A stretch of 64,000 nucleotides of DNA from Candidatus Binatia bacterium. GTDB lineage: Bacteria; Desulfobacterota; Binatia; HRBIN30. Below the pieces are notes generated by a model, which did no database searches, was not told the DNA's origin, and worked only from the letters and a program-made list of their open reading frames with translations. How positions within the stretch are numbered: the stretch's first letter is position 1; every line of letters begins with the position of its first letter. Shown piece by piece: positions 46,508 through 55,799 of this stretch. Made by a program: the position numbers and the translations under genes. The stretch spans positions 67,001-131,000 of the forward strand of contig CALAMI010000016.1 in NCBI GenBank assembly GCA_937925685.1. The letters run 5' to 3'.

Positions 46508-46858
46508 TCAGTCCTCAAGAGCCACGTCGCGCAGTGCTCGCGTTAAGCTTTCCAATTCCAACATGCTAGTATCGATTTCGAACTCTAGCTGTGGCGTCCT
46601 CCGCAAGTCCAGCTTTCGCCAAAGCTGGCTACGGAGAAACCGTTGAGCGCTACGCAAGCCAGCCAGGCAACGCTGTTGTGCTAGATCGTCGCCTAGGCAA
46701 CGAAACCGCACCCGCGCCGTGCTGAGATCGTCGCTGACCCTCACCGAAGTAATCGTCACGGAGCTCACCCTTGGATCCTTCACTTCTCGCAGGATAAGTT
46801 CCGACAGCGACTCACGGAGCAGCTGGCCGACACGTTGTGCCCGTCTTGCACTCATCAT
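46508..46858 (-). CDS. rbfA: Ribosome-binding factor A
   Basis: 116 residues, ATG at 46858. It is a KH-fold protein that binds the 30S subunit during late assembly. RRAQRVGQLLRESLSELILREVKDPR and VTITSVRVSDDLSTARVRF are typical, and the end RRTPQLEFEIDTSMLELESL fits the family. It lies between DUF503 and truB with the normal spacing of this operon. Confidence 0.95.
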   Translation of the reverse strand: MMSARRAQRVGQLLRESLSELILREVKDPRVSSVTITSVRVSDDLSTARVRFRCLGDDLAQQRCLAGLRSAQRFLRSQLWRKLDLRRTPQLEFEIDTSMLELESLTRALRDVALED

Positions 46859-46901
46859 TTGTCCTTACGCCCGCCATCGTCCTCTATGGGCTTTCCTAAC
46901 C

Positions 46902-47195
46902 TCAAAGGTGCAGAATTTCGATTTCCTCGTCACCAACCTCGGCAAGCTGGAGAGAATCGATGAATCGAACCACCTGCCTCAGCACCGAATCCACTTCACC
47001 CGCTTCATTGCCCACTCGGCTAATGCCCAGCACTGCGCGCTGCCACAAGTCATGCGCATCACACTCAGCCACGGACACATTAAACGTGTTAGCAACCCGA
47101 CTTTTGATCCTGTTGAGCACACCCCGTTTCCCCTTAAGACTGTGATTCTCGGGGAGAAACAAGGTTAGTTTGAGGACGCCGACTACCAATGCCAA
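46902..47195 (-). CDS. DUF503 (YlxP-like) protein
   Basis: 97 residues from TTG 47195; a TTG two codons later is also possible. The sequence VVGVLKLTLFLPENHSLKGKRGVLNRIKSR is the DUF503 signature, and VSVAECDAHDLWQRAVLGISRVGNE follows. YlxP-type proteins sit between infB and rbfA in many bacteria and have been linked to ribosome-associated functions; the exact role is unclear. Confidence 0.88.
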   Translation of the reverse strand: MALVVGVLKLTLFLPENHSLKGKRGVLNRIKSRVANTFNVSVAECDAHDLWQRAVLGISRVGNEAGEVDSVLRQVVRFIDSLQLAEVGDEEIEILHL

Positions 47196-47256
47196 TCCGT
47201 GCGTACGTTTTAACTTTCGGCGCTATGCAAAGCCACTGATTCGCTACCGTTGGTGA

Positions 47257-50148
47257 TCACCCCCGCCGCTCTCCAGCGACCGCCCGCCCTTGCGCAGGGG
47301 GGAGTTGACGGGCGACTTCCTGCTTCTCGAAAGCCTCGACGATGTCACCGACCTTGATATCCTGGAAGTTTTCCAGCCCTATTCCACACTCGTATCCCGC
47401 CAAAACTTCGCGAACGTCTTCCCTGAAGCGGCGCAGGCTGGCGACCCGGCCGGTGTAAACCACCACACTGTCACGAATCAGTCGCACCTCGGCGTTCCGG
47501 AGCATTTTTCCCTCGAGCACCTGCACACCGGCCACATTACCGACACCTGGTATTCTGAACACCTCCCGCACTTCAGCACGTCCCAGAACAACCTCGCGGA
47601 TGGTCGGGGCCAATAAGCCTTGCAAGGCGTCGCGCAAATCGTTGACGACGTTGTAAATCACGTCGTAGAGGCGGATCTCCACTCCTTGTCGCCGGGCTTC
47701 CTCCGTAGCCTTGCTTTCCGGGCGCACGTTAAACCCGATGACGATCGCCCCCGATGCCGCCGCCAAGTCCACATCGGATTCCTTAATTCCACCCACCGAG
47801 GCATGCAGAATCTTCAACTTCACTTCGTCACTAGAAAGCCGAGCCAGCGCCGTGGACAACGCCTCCACCGAGCCCTGAACGTCAGCCTTCAAAACCACTC
47901 GAAGCTCCTTCACGTCTCCGGCTTGGATGCGGCGATTCAAGTCCTCCAAGGTGATTCGAGCCGATTTCACCAACGACTCTTCTCGCGCCCTTGCCTGGCG
48001 TTGTTCCGCAATGGTCCGAGCGGTCGCCTCGTCCGGCGCGACAACAAATGCACTGCCAGCTTCTGGAACACCCTCGAGACCCAAGATTTCCACGGGCACC
48101 GAGGGCCCGGCCTCTTTCACCCGCTGACCGCGATCATTAATGAGTGCCCTGACACGGCCAAAAAATGGCCCACACACAAACGGTTCGCCCTCGTGAAGTG
48201 TCCCCTCCTGGATCAACACTGTCGCCACCGGGCCACGACCCCGATCCAACTTTGCCTCGATGATCGTGCCCGAGGCACGCTTACTCGGGTTCGCTTTAAG
48301 CTCGAGGACATCCGCCTGCAACAGAATCATGTCCAAGAGTTCTGAGATCCCCTCTTGGGTCTTGGCTGAGACTTTTACGAAAATAGTGTCGCCACCCCAT
48401 TCTTCCGGAACAAGCCCGTATTCTGTGAGCTGACGAGTCACGCGTTCCAAGTTGGCTTCGGGTTTGTCGATTTTGTTCACCGCAACAATGATCGGTACAT
48501 TCGCTGCCCGGGCATGGTTGATCGCTTCGACTGTCTGCGGCATCACCCCGTCATCCGCTGCCACAACCAGCACCACGATATCCGTTACTTTAGCACCTCG
48601 GGCTCGCATCGCCGTGAATGCTTCGTGCCCGGGAGTATCCAAAAAGGTAATTTGACGCCCGTGAACATCTACGGTGTAGGCCCCGATATGCTGAGTGATA
48701 CCGCCGGCTTCCTGGGCTGTTACATTCGTCTTTCGAACCGCATCTAGTAACGAAGTTTTACCATGGTCCACGTGACCCATAATCGTGACGACGGGCGGAC
48801 GCGGCTGGAGAAACTCTTCACCGGACACGGCCTGGCTTTCTTCTTCCAAGCGCGACTCTAAATTATCGACACGTCTTTCCAGGGTAAAACCAAAATGGTC
48901 GGCAACAAGTGTGGCTGTGTCGAAGTCTACGAGCTGATTCACCCCAGCCACAACCCCTAGCTCCAAAAGCGCCTTTACCACCTCCGCTTCGCGCACTGCC
49001 ATTTCACGAGCCAGATCCCGCACGTTGATCGCATCCGACCCAACGCGGATCACCCTTTTGTGGGCCCGGGGAATCGTAACCTCTGTCTTCTGAACTTCTT
49101 GACCAGGCGCGGCTTTCTTTTTCTTTGGCACCCGGCTGCGGTGGCGCTCGAGGTCAACCGCTTCGGCAAGTTCTCCTCGTTCCACCACCCGCCGTTTTTT
49201 CTTCCGCGGCCGATCGTCGGTTGGCGGTGGTGGGGGTACTAACGGAGGCATTCGATCCCGCGCAACCGGCGTCCCCATACGCTCGCGTGTCACGCGTCCC
49301 CGCCCTGTTGCGGGCTGTTGGTTGAGTTGATTAAGGTTAATTTTACCAAGCACTACGGGACCGCGGCGAGGTTTTTCCACGCCCGGGGTCGCAGTCGCGG
49401 TACCCCCACCGAGTGCTCCAGCGGTGACATTTTGGGGTAGCGCTTCCCCCGGTGTCGGAGCGGCTGAAATCCCACCAACATCGGCCACTTCTGTGGCGGA
49501 GGCGGCAGCGGCCCCTTCTTCTAACCACTCGGGCGAGATTGCATCTAGCCGCGTTCCACTTTCTGCCTCGACTGTAGGCAGGTTTTGACCCCCAGTTTGG
49601 GTTGCCGCTGCTGAAGTAGGGGCGGAAGGCATCCCACCTTCGTCCAACTGAGCGGGGGAAAGTTCGACACCCGCCCGATCGCCTCGCAAAAGTTCATCTG
49701 CAAATGGTAATGGCGGTGGTAAAACTGTCTCCTCCAAAGGCGAGGGAGTAATCGCCTCGAGGGGTTCCAACAAAGCATCCGAGCTCGCGGCACTGTCCGC
49801 CTGGGGTGAATCCGAGCCCGGGCTCGACTCTACCGCCTGAGAGGAAGTTGCCGAAGGGCTTTGTGAAGCAGCCCGACGTCGAATGACGTTCGCACTCAAG
49901 CGCCGCTCCACCCTCGCTTGACCTTCCTGATCTTTCACCACTCGTTCCTCGCCGACCCCAACACTGGAGGCACTGTCAGCGTCACGCCTCAGCGCCTGCT
50001 GGATCCGACGAGTTTCGTCATCCGTCAAGCTGCTCACCGCGCGTTTCCCGCGGATCCCCACTTTCTCCGCAGTCGCAAGCACTTCTTTCACATCAACGCC
50101 CAGTTCTCTCGCGACGTCTCGAACTCGTTTCGTAACCACGGATGGCAT
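47257..50148 (-). CDS. infB: Translation initiation factor IF-2
   Basis: 963 residues. It brings initiator tRNA to the 30S subunit in a GTP-dependent step. The N-terminus ([26 protein letters not shown]) is an IF2 N-domain, followed by about 270 residues rich in Ala, Pro, Ser and Glu. The G domain starts near residue 456 with [20 protein letters not shown], then [25 protein letters not shown] and VNKIDKP. The C-terminal domains II-IV end with [24 protein letters not shown]. Length is normal for a deltaproteobacteria-like IF-2. It lies 28 bases after ylxR. Confidence 0.98.
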   Translation of the reverse strand: MPSVVTKRVRDVARELGVDVKEVLATAEKVGIRGKRAVSSLTDDETRRIQQALRRDADSASSVGVGEERVVKDQEGQARVERRLSANVIRRRAASQSPSATSSQAVESSPGSDSPQADSAASSDALLEPLEAITPSPLEETVLPPPLPFADELLRGDRAGVELSPAQLDEGGMPSAPTSAAATQTGGQNLPTVEAESGTRLDAISPEWLEEGAAAASATEVADVGGISAAPTPGEALPQNVTAGALGGGTATATPGVEKPRRGPVVLGKINLNQLNQQPATGRGRVTRERMGTPVARDRMPPLVPPPPPTDDRPRKKKRRVVERGELAEAVDLERHRSRVPKKKKAAPGQEVQKTEVTIPRAHKRVIRVGSDAINVRDLAREMAVREAEVVKALLELGVVAGVNQLVDFDTATLVADHFGFTLERRVDNLESRLEEESQAVSGEEFLQPRPPVVTIMGHVDHGKTSLLDAVRKTNVTAQEAGGITQHIGAYTVDVHGRQITFLDTPGHEAFTAMRARGAKVTDIVVLVVAADDGVMPQTVEAINHARAANVPIIVAVNKIDKPEANLERVTRQLTEYGLVPEEWGGDTIFVKVSAKTQEGISELLDMILLQADVLELKANPSKRASGTIIEAKLDRGRGPVATVLIQEGTLHEGEPFVCGPFFGRVRALINDRGQRVKEAGPSVPVEILGLEGVPEAGSAFVVAPDEATARTIAEQRQARAREESLVKSARITLEDLNRRIQAGDVKELRVVLKADVQGSVEALSTALARLSSDEVKLKILHASVGGIKESDVDLAAASGAIVIGFNVRPESKATEEARRQGVEIRLYDVIYNVVNDLRDALQGLLAPTIREVVLGRAEVREVFRIPGVGNVAGVQVLEGKMLRNAEVRLIRDSVVVYTGRVASLRRFREDVREVLAGYECGIGLENFQDIKVGDIVEAFEKQEVARQLPPAQGRAVAGERRG

Positions 50149-50176
50149 GCTCTATCGTTTTCCTTACAGTTCAAAA

Positions 50177-50461
50177 TTATTGTTGTTTGGCCGCTCCAGC
50201 AAGTCTTTGCACCAAGGCCTCGCGCACGCTGCGTTCCAAGCGCTGGCGCAGGGAGCGGATCAGGCCTTTGTGTGCACTAAACGCGCGCCAACAAGATGGA
50301 TCGCGATGTAAATATGCCCCTCGCCCCCTTTGGTGTCGAGAAACTACCAAGTTTCCCGCTTTGTCCACAACGATGCGAAGCATGTCCTGTTTTGGCGAGC
50401 GCAACCCGCAACCCACGCACAGGCGCTCGGGCACATGTTTTCTTGCGCCAGGACCACTCAC
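50177..50461 (-). CDS. ylxR: YlxR (DUF448) RNA-binding protein
   Basis: 94 residues. The motif ERLCVGCGLRSPKQDMLRIV (20 residues) is the DUF448 signature, and GRGAYLHRDPSCWRAFSAHKGL follows in the same family pattern. The start overlaps the nusA stop by four bases. YlxR proteins sit between nusA and infB and bind RNA or regulate transcription in some species. Here the C-terminus is basic and ends AKQQ. Confidence 0.9.
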   Translation of the reverse strand: MSGPGARKHVPERLCVGCGLRSPKQDMLRIVVDKAGNLVVSRHQRGRGAYLHRDPSCWRAFSAHKGLIRSLRQRLERSVREALVQRLAGAAKQQ

Positions 50462-51822
50462 GATCTTTGCCCATCCTCGACAACCTTGGTAAGTGCCGGC
50501 CCGCTTTGTTCCATCGGAAAAGAATCGTTTCGCCCCTCGTTGACAGCGACCTCGCTCGGGCCTTCTGCAGTCTCTGAGGTGGACTGTAACAAGCGGCGTG
50601 CCGCCTCGATGAGAGACCGAGCCTGATCGAAACTCAGTTCCGCCGCTTCGGCCAAATCCTCCACGTTCGCAGCGGCCAGTTCGTTCAACCCCCTGATTCC
50701 TCCTTCGTAAAGCTGATCAGCCAAGGCTTCGTTTACTCCCCGCAACTGCATTAAGGAAAGCCGCGCATCTTGCTGTTCTTTGGCGACCTCCGACTCACTC
50801 TTCACGGTCAGGTCAAAGCCCGTCAGACGAGAAGCCAAACGAACGTTCTGGCCCTTACGCCCAATTGCCAGCGACAACTGATCGTCGGGAACGACGATTT
50901 CCATTTTGCGTTCTTCGTCGTCAATGATGATCCGGCTCACCTTTGCCGGCGCAAGCGCTCGACAAACGAATTCCGCGGCATCTGGGCTCCAAGGTACGAT
51001 ATCGATCTTTTCGCCTCGTAACTCTTGCACGACCGCTTGGACCCGAGTTCCCCGCGGACCCACACACGCCCCTACGGGATCTACGTCGGGATCCTTTGAA
51101 ACGACAGCAATTTTAGCCCGCACCCCAGGCTCCCGTGCAGCTCCTTTGATCTCCACGATCCCCTGATGGATTTCTGGAGCCTCATGCTCAAAAAGCTTGA
51201 TTAAAAATCCCGGGTGTGTGCGGGACAACACAATCCGGGGACCGCGACTGGGTGACATTTCCACATCAAGGATGTAGGCGCGGATCCGGTCCCCCTGCCG
51301 GTACCGCTCCCGCGGAATCTGCTCCTTCTCCGGCAAAATGGCTTCGGTTCGACCGAGGTTGACGATCATATCCCGGCGCTCGAAGCGCTGCACGGTTCCC
51401 CACTGGGTGATTTCCCCTTTCCGGTTCTTGAACTCGTTATAAATAAGGGCACGTTCGGCGTCACGCAGCCGTTGCTGAAGATTCTGGCGTGCGGCCTGCG
51501 CCGCAATGCGGCTATGACGCTGGTCGAGTTTTTCCAAAAGTTCATCTCCCAGTTGAGCTTCCTCGTCGTACTTTTGCCGCGCCTCCTGCAACGAGATTTC
51601 CGCTTCGGGGTCCTTGACTCGCTCCACCACTGTGAGTGTACGAAACAACTCTACCTCTCCGATCTCCGGATTGTACTTCGCTTCGAGACGGATCGACGGT
51701 GGCAAATTACGCCGCGCAGCCGAGAGTACGGCTTGTTCCACTGCCTCGATCACTTGGTCGCGGTCAATACCCTTCTCTCGACTGACTTGTTCGATCACAC
51801 GACTGAGTTCTGTTAGCGTCAT
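50458..51822 (-). CDS. nusA: Transcription termination/antitermination factor NusA
   Basis: 454 residues. N-terminal domain (SREKGIDRDQVIEAVEQAVLSAARR), S1 domain (EITQWGTVQRFERRDMIVNLG), KH1 (VGACVGPRGTRVQAVVQELRGEKIDIV) and KH2 (LSLAIGRKGQNVRLASRLTG), then a C-terminal helix-hairpin-type segment (ANVEDLAEAAELSFDQARSLIEAARRLL). It binds RNA polymerase and controls pausing and termination. An intrinsic terminator just upstream of rimP suggests autoregulation through this protein (see findings). Confidence 0.98.
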   Translation of the reverse strand: MTLTELSRVIEQVSREKGIDRDQVIEAVEQAVLSAARRNLPPSIRLEAKYNPEIGEVELFRTLTVVERVKDPEAEISLQEARQKYDEEAQLGDELLEKLDQRHSRIAAQAARQNLQQRLRDAERALIYNEFKNRKGEITQWGTVQRFERRDMIVNLGRTEAILPEKEQIPRERYRQGDRIRAYILDVEMSPSRGPRIVLSRTHPGFLIKLFEHEAPEIHQGIVEIKGAAREPGVRAKIAVVSKDPDVDPVGACVGPRGTRVQAVVQELRGEKIDIVPWSPDAAEFVCRALAPAKVSRIIIDDEERKMEIVVPDDQLSLAIGRKGQNVRLASRLTGFDLTVKSESEVAKEQQDARLSLMQLRGVNEALADQLYEGGIRGLNELAAANVEDLAEAAELSFDQARSLIEAARRLLQSTSETAEGPSEVAVNEGRNDSFPMEQSGPALTKVVEDGQRS

Positions 51823-51825
51823 GGC

Positions 51826-52305
51826 TCACCTCAACTGTGACCGCGGTTCGGCGATCAAATTCGCCCGCGCAATCTGCTCGAAACGGATCCAGTGTTCCCC
51901 GACGGTGTCGCGAACCCGGATGCGCTCGAGTTCAACGTCCTCCAGTACACCAACGAAAGAGCGTCGCCCTTCCAAAGCCTCGCTGGTGCGGACTTGCACT
52001 TTTTGGCCAATGTAGCGGCGGAAATGTTCGGGACGACGAAGCCGCCGGTTGATGCCCGGCGACGAAACTTCAAGTGTGTAACTCCCAGGCACCACATCGT
52101 GCACATCCAACAAATCGCTCAACTGCCGACTCACGTGGCTCAAATCGTCAAGCGTCACCCCCCGCCCATCCGTTCGGTCCACAAAAAGACGCAAAACGAG
52201 CCCCGCATGTTCTCGCCGAAACTCGATGTCGACGATTTCCATGCCCTCGCTTTCTACTAACGGCTCGGCAATTCGCCAAACCCGAGCTGGCACGTCTTCG
52301 TTCAT
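51826..52305 (-). CDS. rimP: Ribosome maturation factor RimP
   Basis: 159 residues from the ATG at 52305. The frame stays open to 52383 through the terminator hairpin, but that part is not conserved. Family motifs are RIAEPLVESEGMEIVDIEFR, LRLFVDRTDGRGVTLDDLSHVSRQLSDLLD and YTLEVSSPGINRRLRRPEHF. It helps assemble the 30S subunit. The nusA start follows after three bases. Confidence 0.93.
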   Translation of the reverse strand: MNEDVPARVWRIAEPLVESEGMEIVDIEFRREHAGLVLRLFVDRTDGRGVTLDDLSHVSRQLSDLLDVHDVVPGSYTLEVSSPGINRRLRRPEHFRRYIGQKVQVRTSEALEGRRSFVGVLEDVELERIRVRDTVGEHWIRFEQIARANLIAEPRSQLR

Positions 52306-52315
52306 CTTCGCGTCC

Positions 52316-52342
52316 AAAAAAAAGGTGGGCTTAGAACCCACC
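52316..52342 (-). terminator. Intrinsic terminator or attenuator directly upstream of rimP
   Basis: On the minus strand GGTGGG-(7)-CCCACC (52342-52324) is followed at once by eight T (52323-52316). The rimP ATG lies only 11 bases further on. It can end the greA transcript or attenuate the rimP-nusA-infB operon. A G-U pair could lengthen the stem by one. Confidence 0.78.
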
Positions 52343-52494
52343 CATCCCAGTGGTTCCTCAATTGTTAGCTTACCTTGTAGCACATGCTAAGCCGGGCCCG
52401 CAAGAACACACCTCACCCGCAGGTGACAATAAACCGGTTGCCCCTTCTTTGTCTGCCGCTGAATGAGGGATCTCGGCCGTTAAACTAAGCGGGC

Positions 52495-52977
52495 TTAAAA
52501 CGAGTCCCTCTCGTGCAGCGTTACCAGTTCAACGATGGTAAAGGTACGTCGCCCGCGTGGCGTCTGGACCTCGATCTCGTCTCCCACTTCCTTATGCAAA
52601 AGGGCCCGACCTATAGGCGAACTCAAAGAAATCAAACCAGCGGCTGGATTCACCTCCTCAGGCATAACAATTTCAAACACCGACCGTGTGCCATCTTCTA
52701 CGTCTTCTAACGTAACCTTGCTGCCGTAGCCGACCACACCTCGGGGAACCGAATTAATGTTGTAAAGCGACAACTGACTGATCCGGGTTTGCAACTGCGC
52801 GATGCGCGCGCGAACGTACTCCTGGCGGTGCTTAGCTGCGTCGTACTCCGCATTCTCGCTCAAGTCACCGTGACTGGCTGCCTCTTGCAGCTCCTTCGGC
52901 AATCTTCGCGTTAGCTCGTACTGCAACTCTGCAAGCTCTTTTTTAAGCTTCTCCAAGATCGGCAGTTCGTTCGGCAT
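52495..52977 (-). CDS. greA: Transcription elongation factor GreA
   Basis: 160 residues. The coiled-coil N-domain carries ASHGDLSENAEYDAAKHRQEY, which inserts into the polymerase channel to stimulate cleavage of backtracked RNA. The C-terminal FKBP-like domain has VGYGSKVTLEDVEDGTRSVFEIV and SPIGRALLHKEVGDEIEVQTPRG. Length is standard. It begins three bases after the stop of the CoA-transferase gene upstream, so these two are cotranscribed. Confidence 0.97.
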   Translation of the reverse strand: MPNELPILEKLKKELAELQYELTRRLPKELQEAASHGDLSENAEYDAAKHRQEYVRARIAQLQTRISQLSLYNINSVPRGVVGYGSKVTLEDVEDGTRSVFEIVMPEEVNPAAGLISLSSPIGRALLHKEVGDEIEVQTPRGRRTFTIVELVTLHERDSF

Positions 52978-52980
52978 GAC

Positions 52981-54174
52981 TCAAATCACCCCATCCCGTC
53001 TAAGTTGTTCTAATTCCTCGTCCGTCAGGCCGAGCAGTTCACCATAGACCTCACGATTGTGTTGTCCAAGCTCTGGCCCCAACGACCGGATTGCCCCAGG
53101 AGATTCCGAGAATTTGACCGGGATGCCGGTCACCGGAACTTTACCCAATTTCTCGTGGGGAATCTCTACCACCATCTCCCGAGCGCGAACATGAGGGTCG
53201 TTGACCAGCTGTTGCATCTCCATCACCGGAGCGCAAGGGATGTTAGCCCCTTGCGGTCCCAACACTTCCAGCACCTCTTCGACCGTTCTTTGCGCCACCC
53301 ATGCTTGCACGATGGCGTGGACCTCTTCGAAATTTTCCAGTCGGGCTTGCGGAGACTTAAATCGAACATCTCGCCCAAGCTCGGGCTGGCCAATGGCTGA
53401 CATCAAAGTCCGGAAAAGAGCACTGTTGCCGACCGCGATGACCACCCATCCGTCGCGCGCTTGGAAACAGTCGTAGGGAGCCGTAAAGGGATGCCGATTC
53501 CCGAGTCGTGGCGGTTTTTGCCCCGTCACGGCGGCAAGCGTGAGCCAGTTGTCCGTCATGCTTAAAATGGCGTCCATATTCGAGACATCCACGAACTGGC
53601 CAGCGCCGAAGTGATCGCGGTATCTTAGCGCGCAAACTGCAGCAAACGCAGCAAATATGCCACCGATGAAATCCCCAAGTGCCCCCCCTCCGCGAATCGG
53701 CGGCCCGTCGGGGAAACCGGTCAATCCCATTAAGCCCCCCATTGCCTGAGCGATGATGTCGTAGCTTGTGCGCTGAGAGTACGGGCCCGTTTGACCAAAG
53801 CCGGAGAGCGCAACGTAAACAAGGCGCTGGTTGTGCAATCTTAGATCCCGGTAACCAACGCCCCACTTTTCCATGGTTCCGGCGGCGAAATTCTCTACGA
53901 GAACGTCCGCCTTTGCCACAAGCTGCTTTAGCAGTTGCTTTCCGGCCTCGGTGCGGATGTCTAAGGTGACGCCTTTTTTATTTCGATTGAGCGCTGCAAA
54001 AGCCAGTGGCACGCCGCAAACCACGGGGTAGCCGTACCGCCCGTCATCTCCCTTAGCAGGAAGTTCGATCTTAATAACCTCTGCGCCCAAGTCCCCCAAC
54101 AGCATGGTTGCGTACGGCCCGGCCACCACTCTGGTTAGGTCGATCACTCGGACGCCGTGTAACGGCCCGGTCAT
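52981..54174 (-). CDS. Family III CoA-transferase (CaiB/BaiF)
   Basis: 397 residues. LHGVRVIDLTRVVAGPYATMLLGDLGAEVIKIE, LNRNKKGVTLDIRTEAGK, VENFAAGTMEKWGVGY and RTSYDIIAQAMGGLMGLTG give a textbook family III member with D139 as catalytic Asp. The end is LGQHNREVYGELLGLTDEELEQL. The substrate is unknown; VAGP and the GFPDGPP segment resemble formyl-CoA/succinyl-CoA type transferases. It is read into greA. It is the fourth member of the family in the window. Confidence 0.92.
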   Translation of the reverse strand: MTGPLHGVRVIDLTRVVAGPYATMLLGDLGAEVIKIELPAKGDDGRYGYPVVCGVPLAFAALNRNKKGVTLDIRTEAGKQLLKQLVAKADVLVENFAAGTMEKWGVGYRDLRLHNQRLVYVALSGFGQTGPYSQRTSYDIIAQAMGGLMGLTGFPDGPPIRGGGALGDFIGGIFAAFAAVCALRYRDHFGAGQFVDVSNMDAILSMTDNWLTLAAVTGQKPPRLGNRHPFTAPYDCFQARDGWVVIAVGNSALFRTLMSAIGQPELGRDVRFKSPQARLENFEEVHAIVQAWVAQRTVEEVLEVLGPQGANIPCAPVMEMQQLVNDPHVRAREMVVEIPHEKLGKVPVTGIPVKFSESPGAIRSLGPELGQHNREVYGELLGLTDEELEQLRRDGVI

Positions 54175-54187
54175 CCCTGCCGCGACT

Positions 54188-54364
54188 TCAGTCGCCTAAA
54201 ATTTCCCGCGCTTTCTCGTGGGCGGCATCACCACGGTAGCCAGAGGCGCTCTTATTTAGCCATGACCAAGCTCCGCCTGCGGTCTCCTCGCCGTGGTGCA
54301 GGATCCAGTACATGACCCCTATGCCCAAGAGGAACCCGAGGAAAAATCTCTTCAGGGCGTTCAT
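54188..54364 (-). CDS. Small single-pass membrane protein (58 residues)
   Basis: ATG 54364 to TGA 54190-54188. AAAGAG lies nine bases before the start. The product begins MNALKRFFLGFLLGIGVMYW and continues with ILHHGEETAGGAWSWL. There is one membrane helix (about residues 6-21) after two positive residues, then a soluble tail ending KAREILGD. It lies between the PKD gene and the CoA-transferase gene on the same strand, 13 bases before the latter. The intact frame, the ribosome site and the membrane helix make it a credible gene. The function is unknown. Confidence 0.72.
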   Translation of the reverse strand: MNALKRFFLGFLLGIGVMYWILHHGEETAGGAWSWLNKSASGYRGDAAHEKAREILGD

Positions 54365-54436
54365 ACAAACTCTTTATCTGAATCCGTAAGCCGCCAGTCA
54401 ACCAGAAATGCGGTCCGCAATCCGTAATGTCAACGG

Positions 54437-54865
54437 CTATTCCGCTGGGTCGACGAAGATGGTTAATTCATCACGCCCCCAGCGGTCCTCGACGTCGTCA
54501 ATGCGGCAGCTCACTTTGTACTCCCCCGGCTTTTTATAGGTATGCGTGGGACTGCGTTCTTTAGAACTGGTGCCATCCCCGAAGTCCCAGTGAAAACGGG
54601 GCTTCGTTAGCTCTTCGCCCAGGAGATCCACAGTGAACTTCACCTTGAGTGGCGCAACGCCACTGTCCGGCTCTGCTTCGATCGTGAAGATGATTTTCTT
54701 GAGCAGCTCAAGGTCCTCCGCACTCAGGGTCGGGGGCACCGTTGGCAATGCGGGAGAAGGGCTCATTTTCGGAGTCTCCGCGCTTGGCTCAACAATTTTT
54801 TCCACGCCGATAACCGCAGACGAGGTCAGCAAAACAACTAACGTGGCCCACGCAACTTTACCCAT
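54437..54865 (-). CDS. Exported PKD-domain protein
   Basis: 142 residues; the ATG at 54865 has GAGGAGG. A signal peptide or membrane anchor (MGKVAWATLVVLLTSSAVIG) is followed by a Pro/Ser/Glu spacer. The PKD fold is clear: GVAPLKVKFTVDLLG, then FHWDFGDGTSS and HTYKKPGEYKVSCRIDD. PKD domains are Ig-like and bind proteins or polysaccharides at the cell surface. It is divergent from comF over about 180 bases. Confidence 0.85.
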   Translation of the reverse strand: MGKVAWATLVVLLTSSAVIGVEKIVEPSAETPKMSPSPALPTVPPTLSAEDLELLKKIIFTIEAEPDSGVAPLKVKFTVDLLGEELTKPRFHWDFGDGTSSKERSPTHTYKKPGEYKVSCRIDDVEDRWGRDELTIFVDPAE

Positions 54866-55048
54866 CCGGATCCTCCTCGAATTTCTTTGACCGGCCTACC
54901 CTTGGCGGCCGGGCTTCTATCGGATGATGTTCTCGCCCGCAAGACTTCTCCGTAACTGCCTGGACGGACTCTCCCCTCGGGCGTTTGGGAACCACTCAGT
55001 TCAGGACTCTTCCCATTCAGGAACAGCTCCGTACAATACAATAAATGT

Positions 55049-55777
55049 ATGTCCCTGTGGACACGACTCGGCGAGTTCTTCTATCCCTGCGTTTGCCTTT
55101 CGTGCGAGAGACTCGTCGGTCACTCCTTTCCCCTCTGTGCCAAGTGTTCATCGTCCTTGAAGCCTGTTGCCAGACCATATTGTTCTCGCTGCGGTTTGCC
55201 GCTGGCCGGCACCGCAGCTAGAGAGGTGCTCTGCGGAGAGTGCCTTCGCCACCCGCCAGCTTTCGACCGCGCCCGAGCGGCATTCATCTATAATCAGTTC
55301 GATCATACAAGTGCGCTCGCACGGGCCATTGCCCGATTTAAGTACACTCGAAAGCTTGCTCTTGGCAGCGGCCTCGCTGAACTTCTCCGCCATGGCTGTC
55401 CGCTGGACCCCTTCTACTATGACTGGATCACCCCGGTACCGCTAACTTTGGAACGCTTGCGGTGGCGAGGATTCAATCAAGCGCTGGCGCTGGCACACAG
55501 CCTAGGCGATCGCAAACAAGTTGCCGCTAACCTCTTGGAACGCACTGCAGGAAATACTCCTCAAGCCGGACTTGGTCGCCGGGAAAGACTGACGAATGTT
55601 CGAGGGGCGTTCCGAGTGCGGGAGAGCTGCCGCGCCCAGGTAAGCGGTGCCAAGATTCTGCTAGTTGATGACGTTATGACAACCGGTGCAACGGTTAACG
55701 AATGCAGCGTAGCGCTCAAGCGGGGCGGTGCGCAAACCGTCGATGTTTTGGTTTTAGCGCGCGTCATCTTATCCTGA
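55049..55777 (+). CDS. comF: ComF-family phosphoribosyltransferase-like protein
   Basis: 242 residues. Two zinc-finger pairs (CVCLSCE, CAKC, then CSRCGLP and CGEC) precede a phosphoribosyltransferase-type domain with KILLVDDVMTTGAT, the PRPP-binding loop. WITPVPLTLERLRWRGFNQ is another family hallmark. ComF proteins act in DNA uptake or in phosphoribosyl metabolism; uptake genes are not in this window. TACAAT at 55032-55037 could be a -10 box, which would leave only a few bases of leader. The methyltransferase follows after 22 bases. Confidence 0.92.
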   Translation: MSLWTRLGEFFYPCVCLSCERLVGHSFPLCAKCSSSLKPVARPYCSRCGLPLAGTAAREVLCGECLRHPPAFDRARAAFIYNQFDHTSALARAIARFKYTRKLALGSGLAELLRHGCPLDPFYYDWITPVPLTLERLRWRGFNQALALAHSLGDRKQVAANLLERTAGNTPQAGLGRRERLTNVRGAFRVRESCRAQVSGAKILLVDDVMTTGATVNECSVALKRGGAQTVDVLVLARVILS

Positions 55778-55799
55778 TCCTAGGGGTTGTTAGCGAACC

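Noticed and set aside
46719-47168. 149-codon plus-strand frame across rbfA and DUF503
   Set aside because: It crosses two recognised genes on the other strand.
52384-52494. Possible tRNA between greA and rimP (GCCCGC...GCGGGC)
   Set aside because: The arms are about 94 bases apart, but there is no GTTCRA T-loop or typical D-arm; it was considered because metY precedes rimP in some bacteria.
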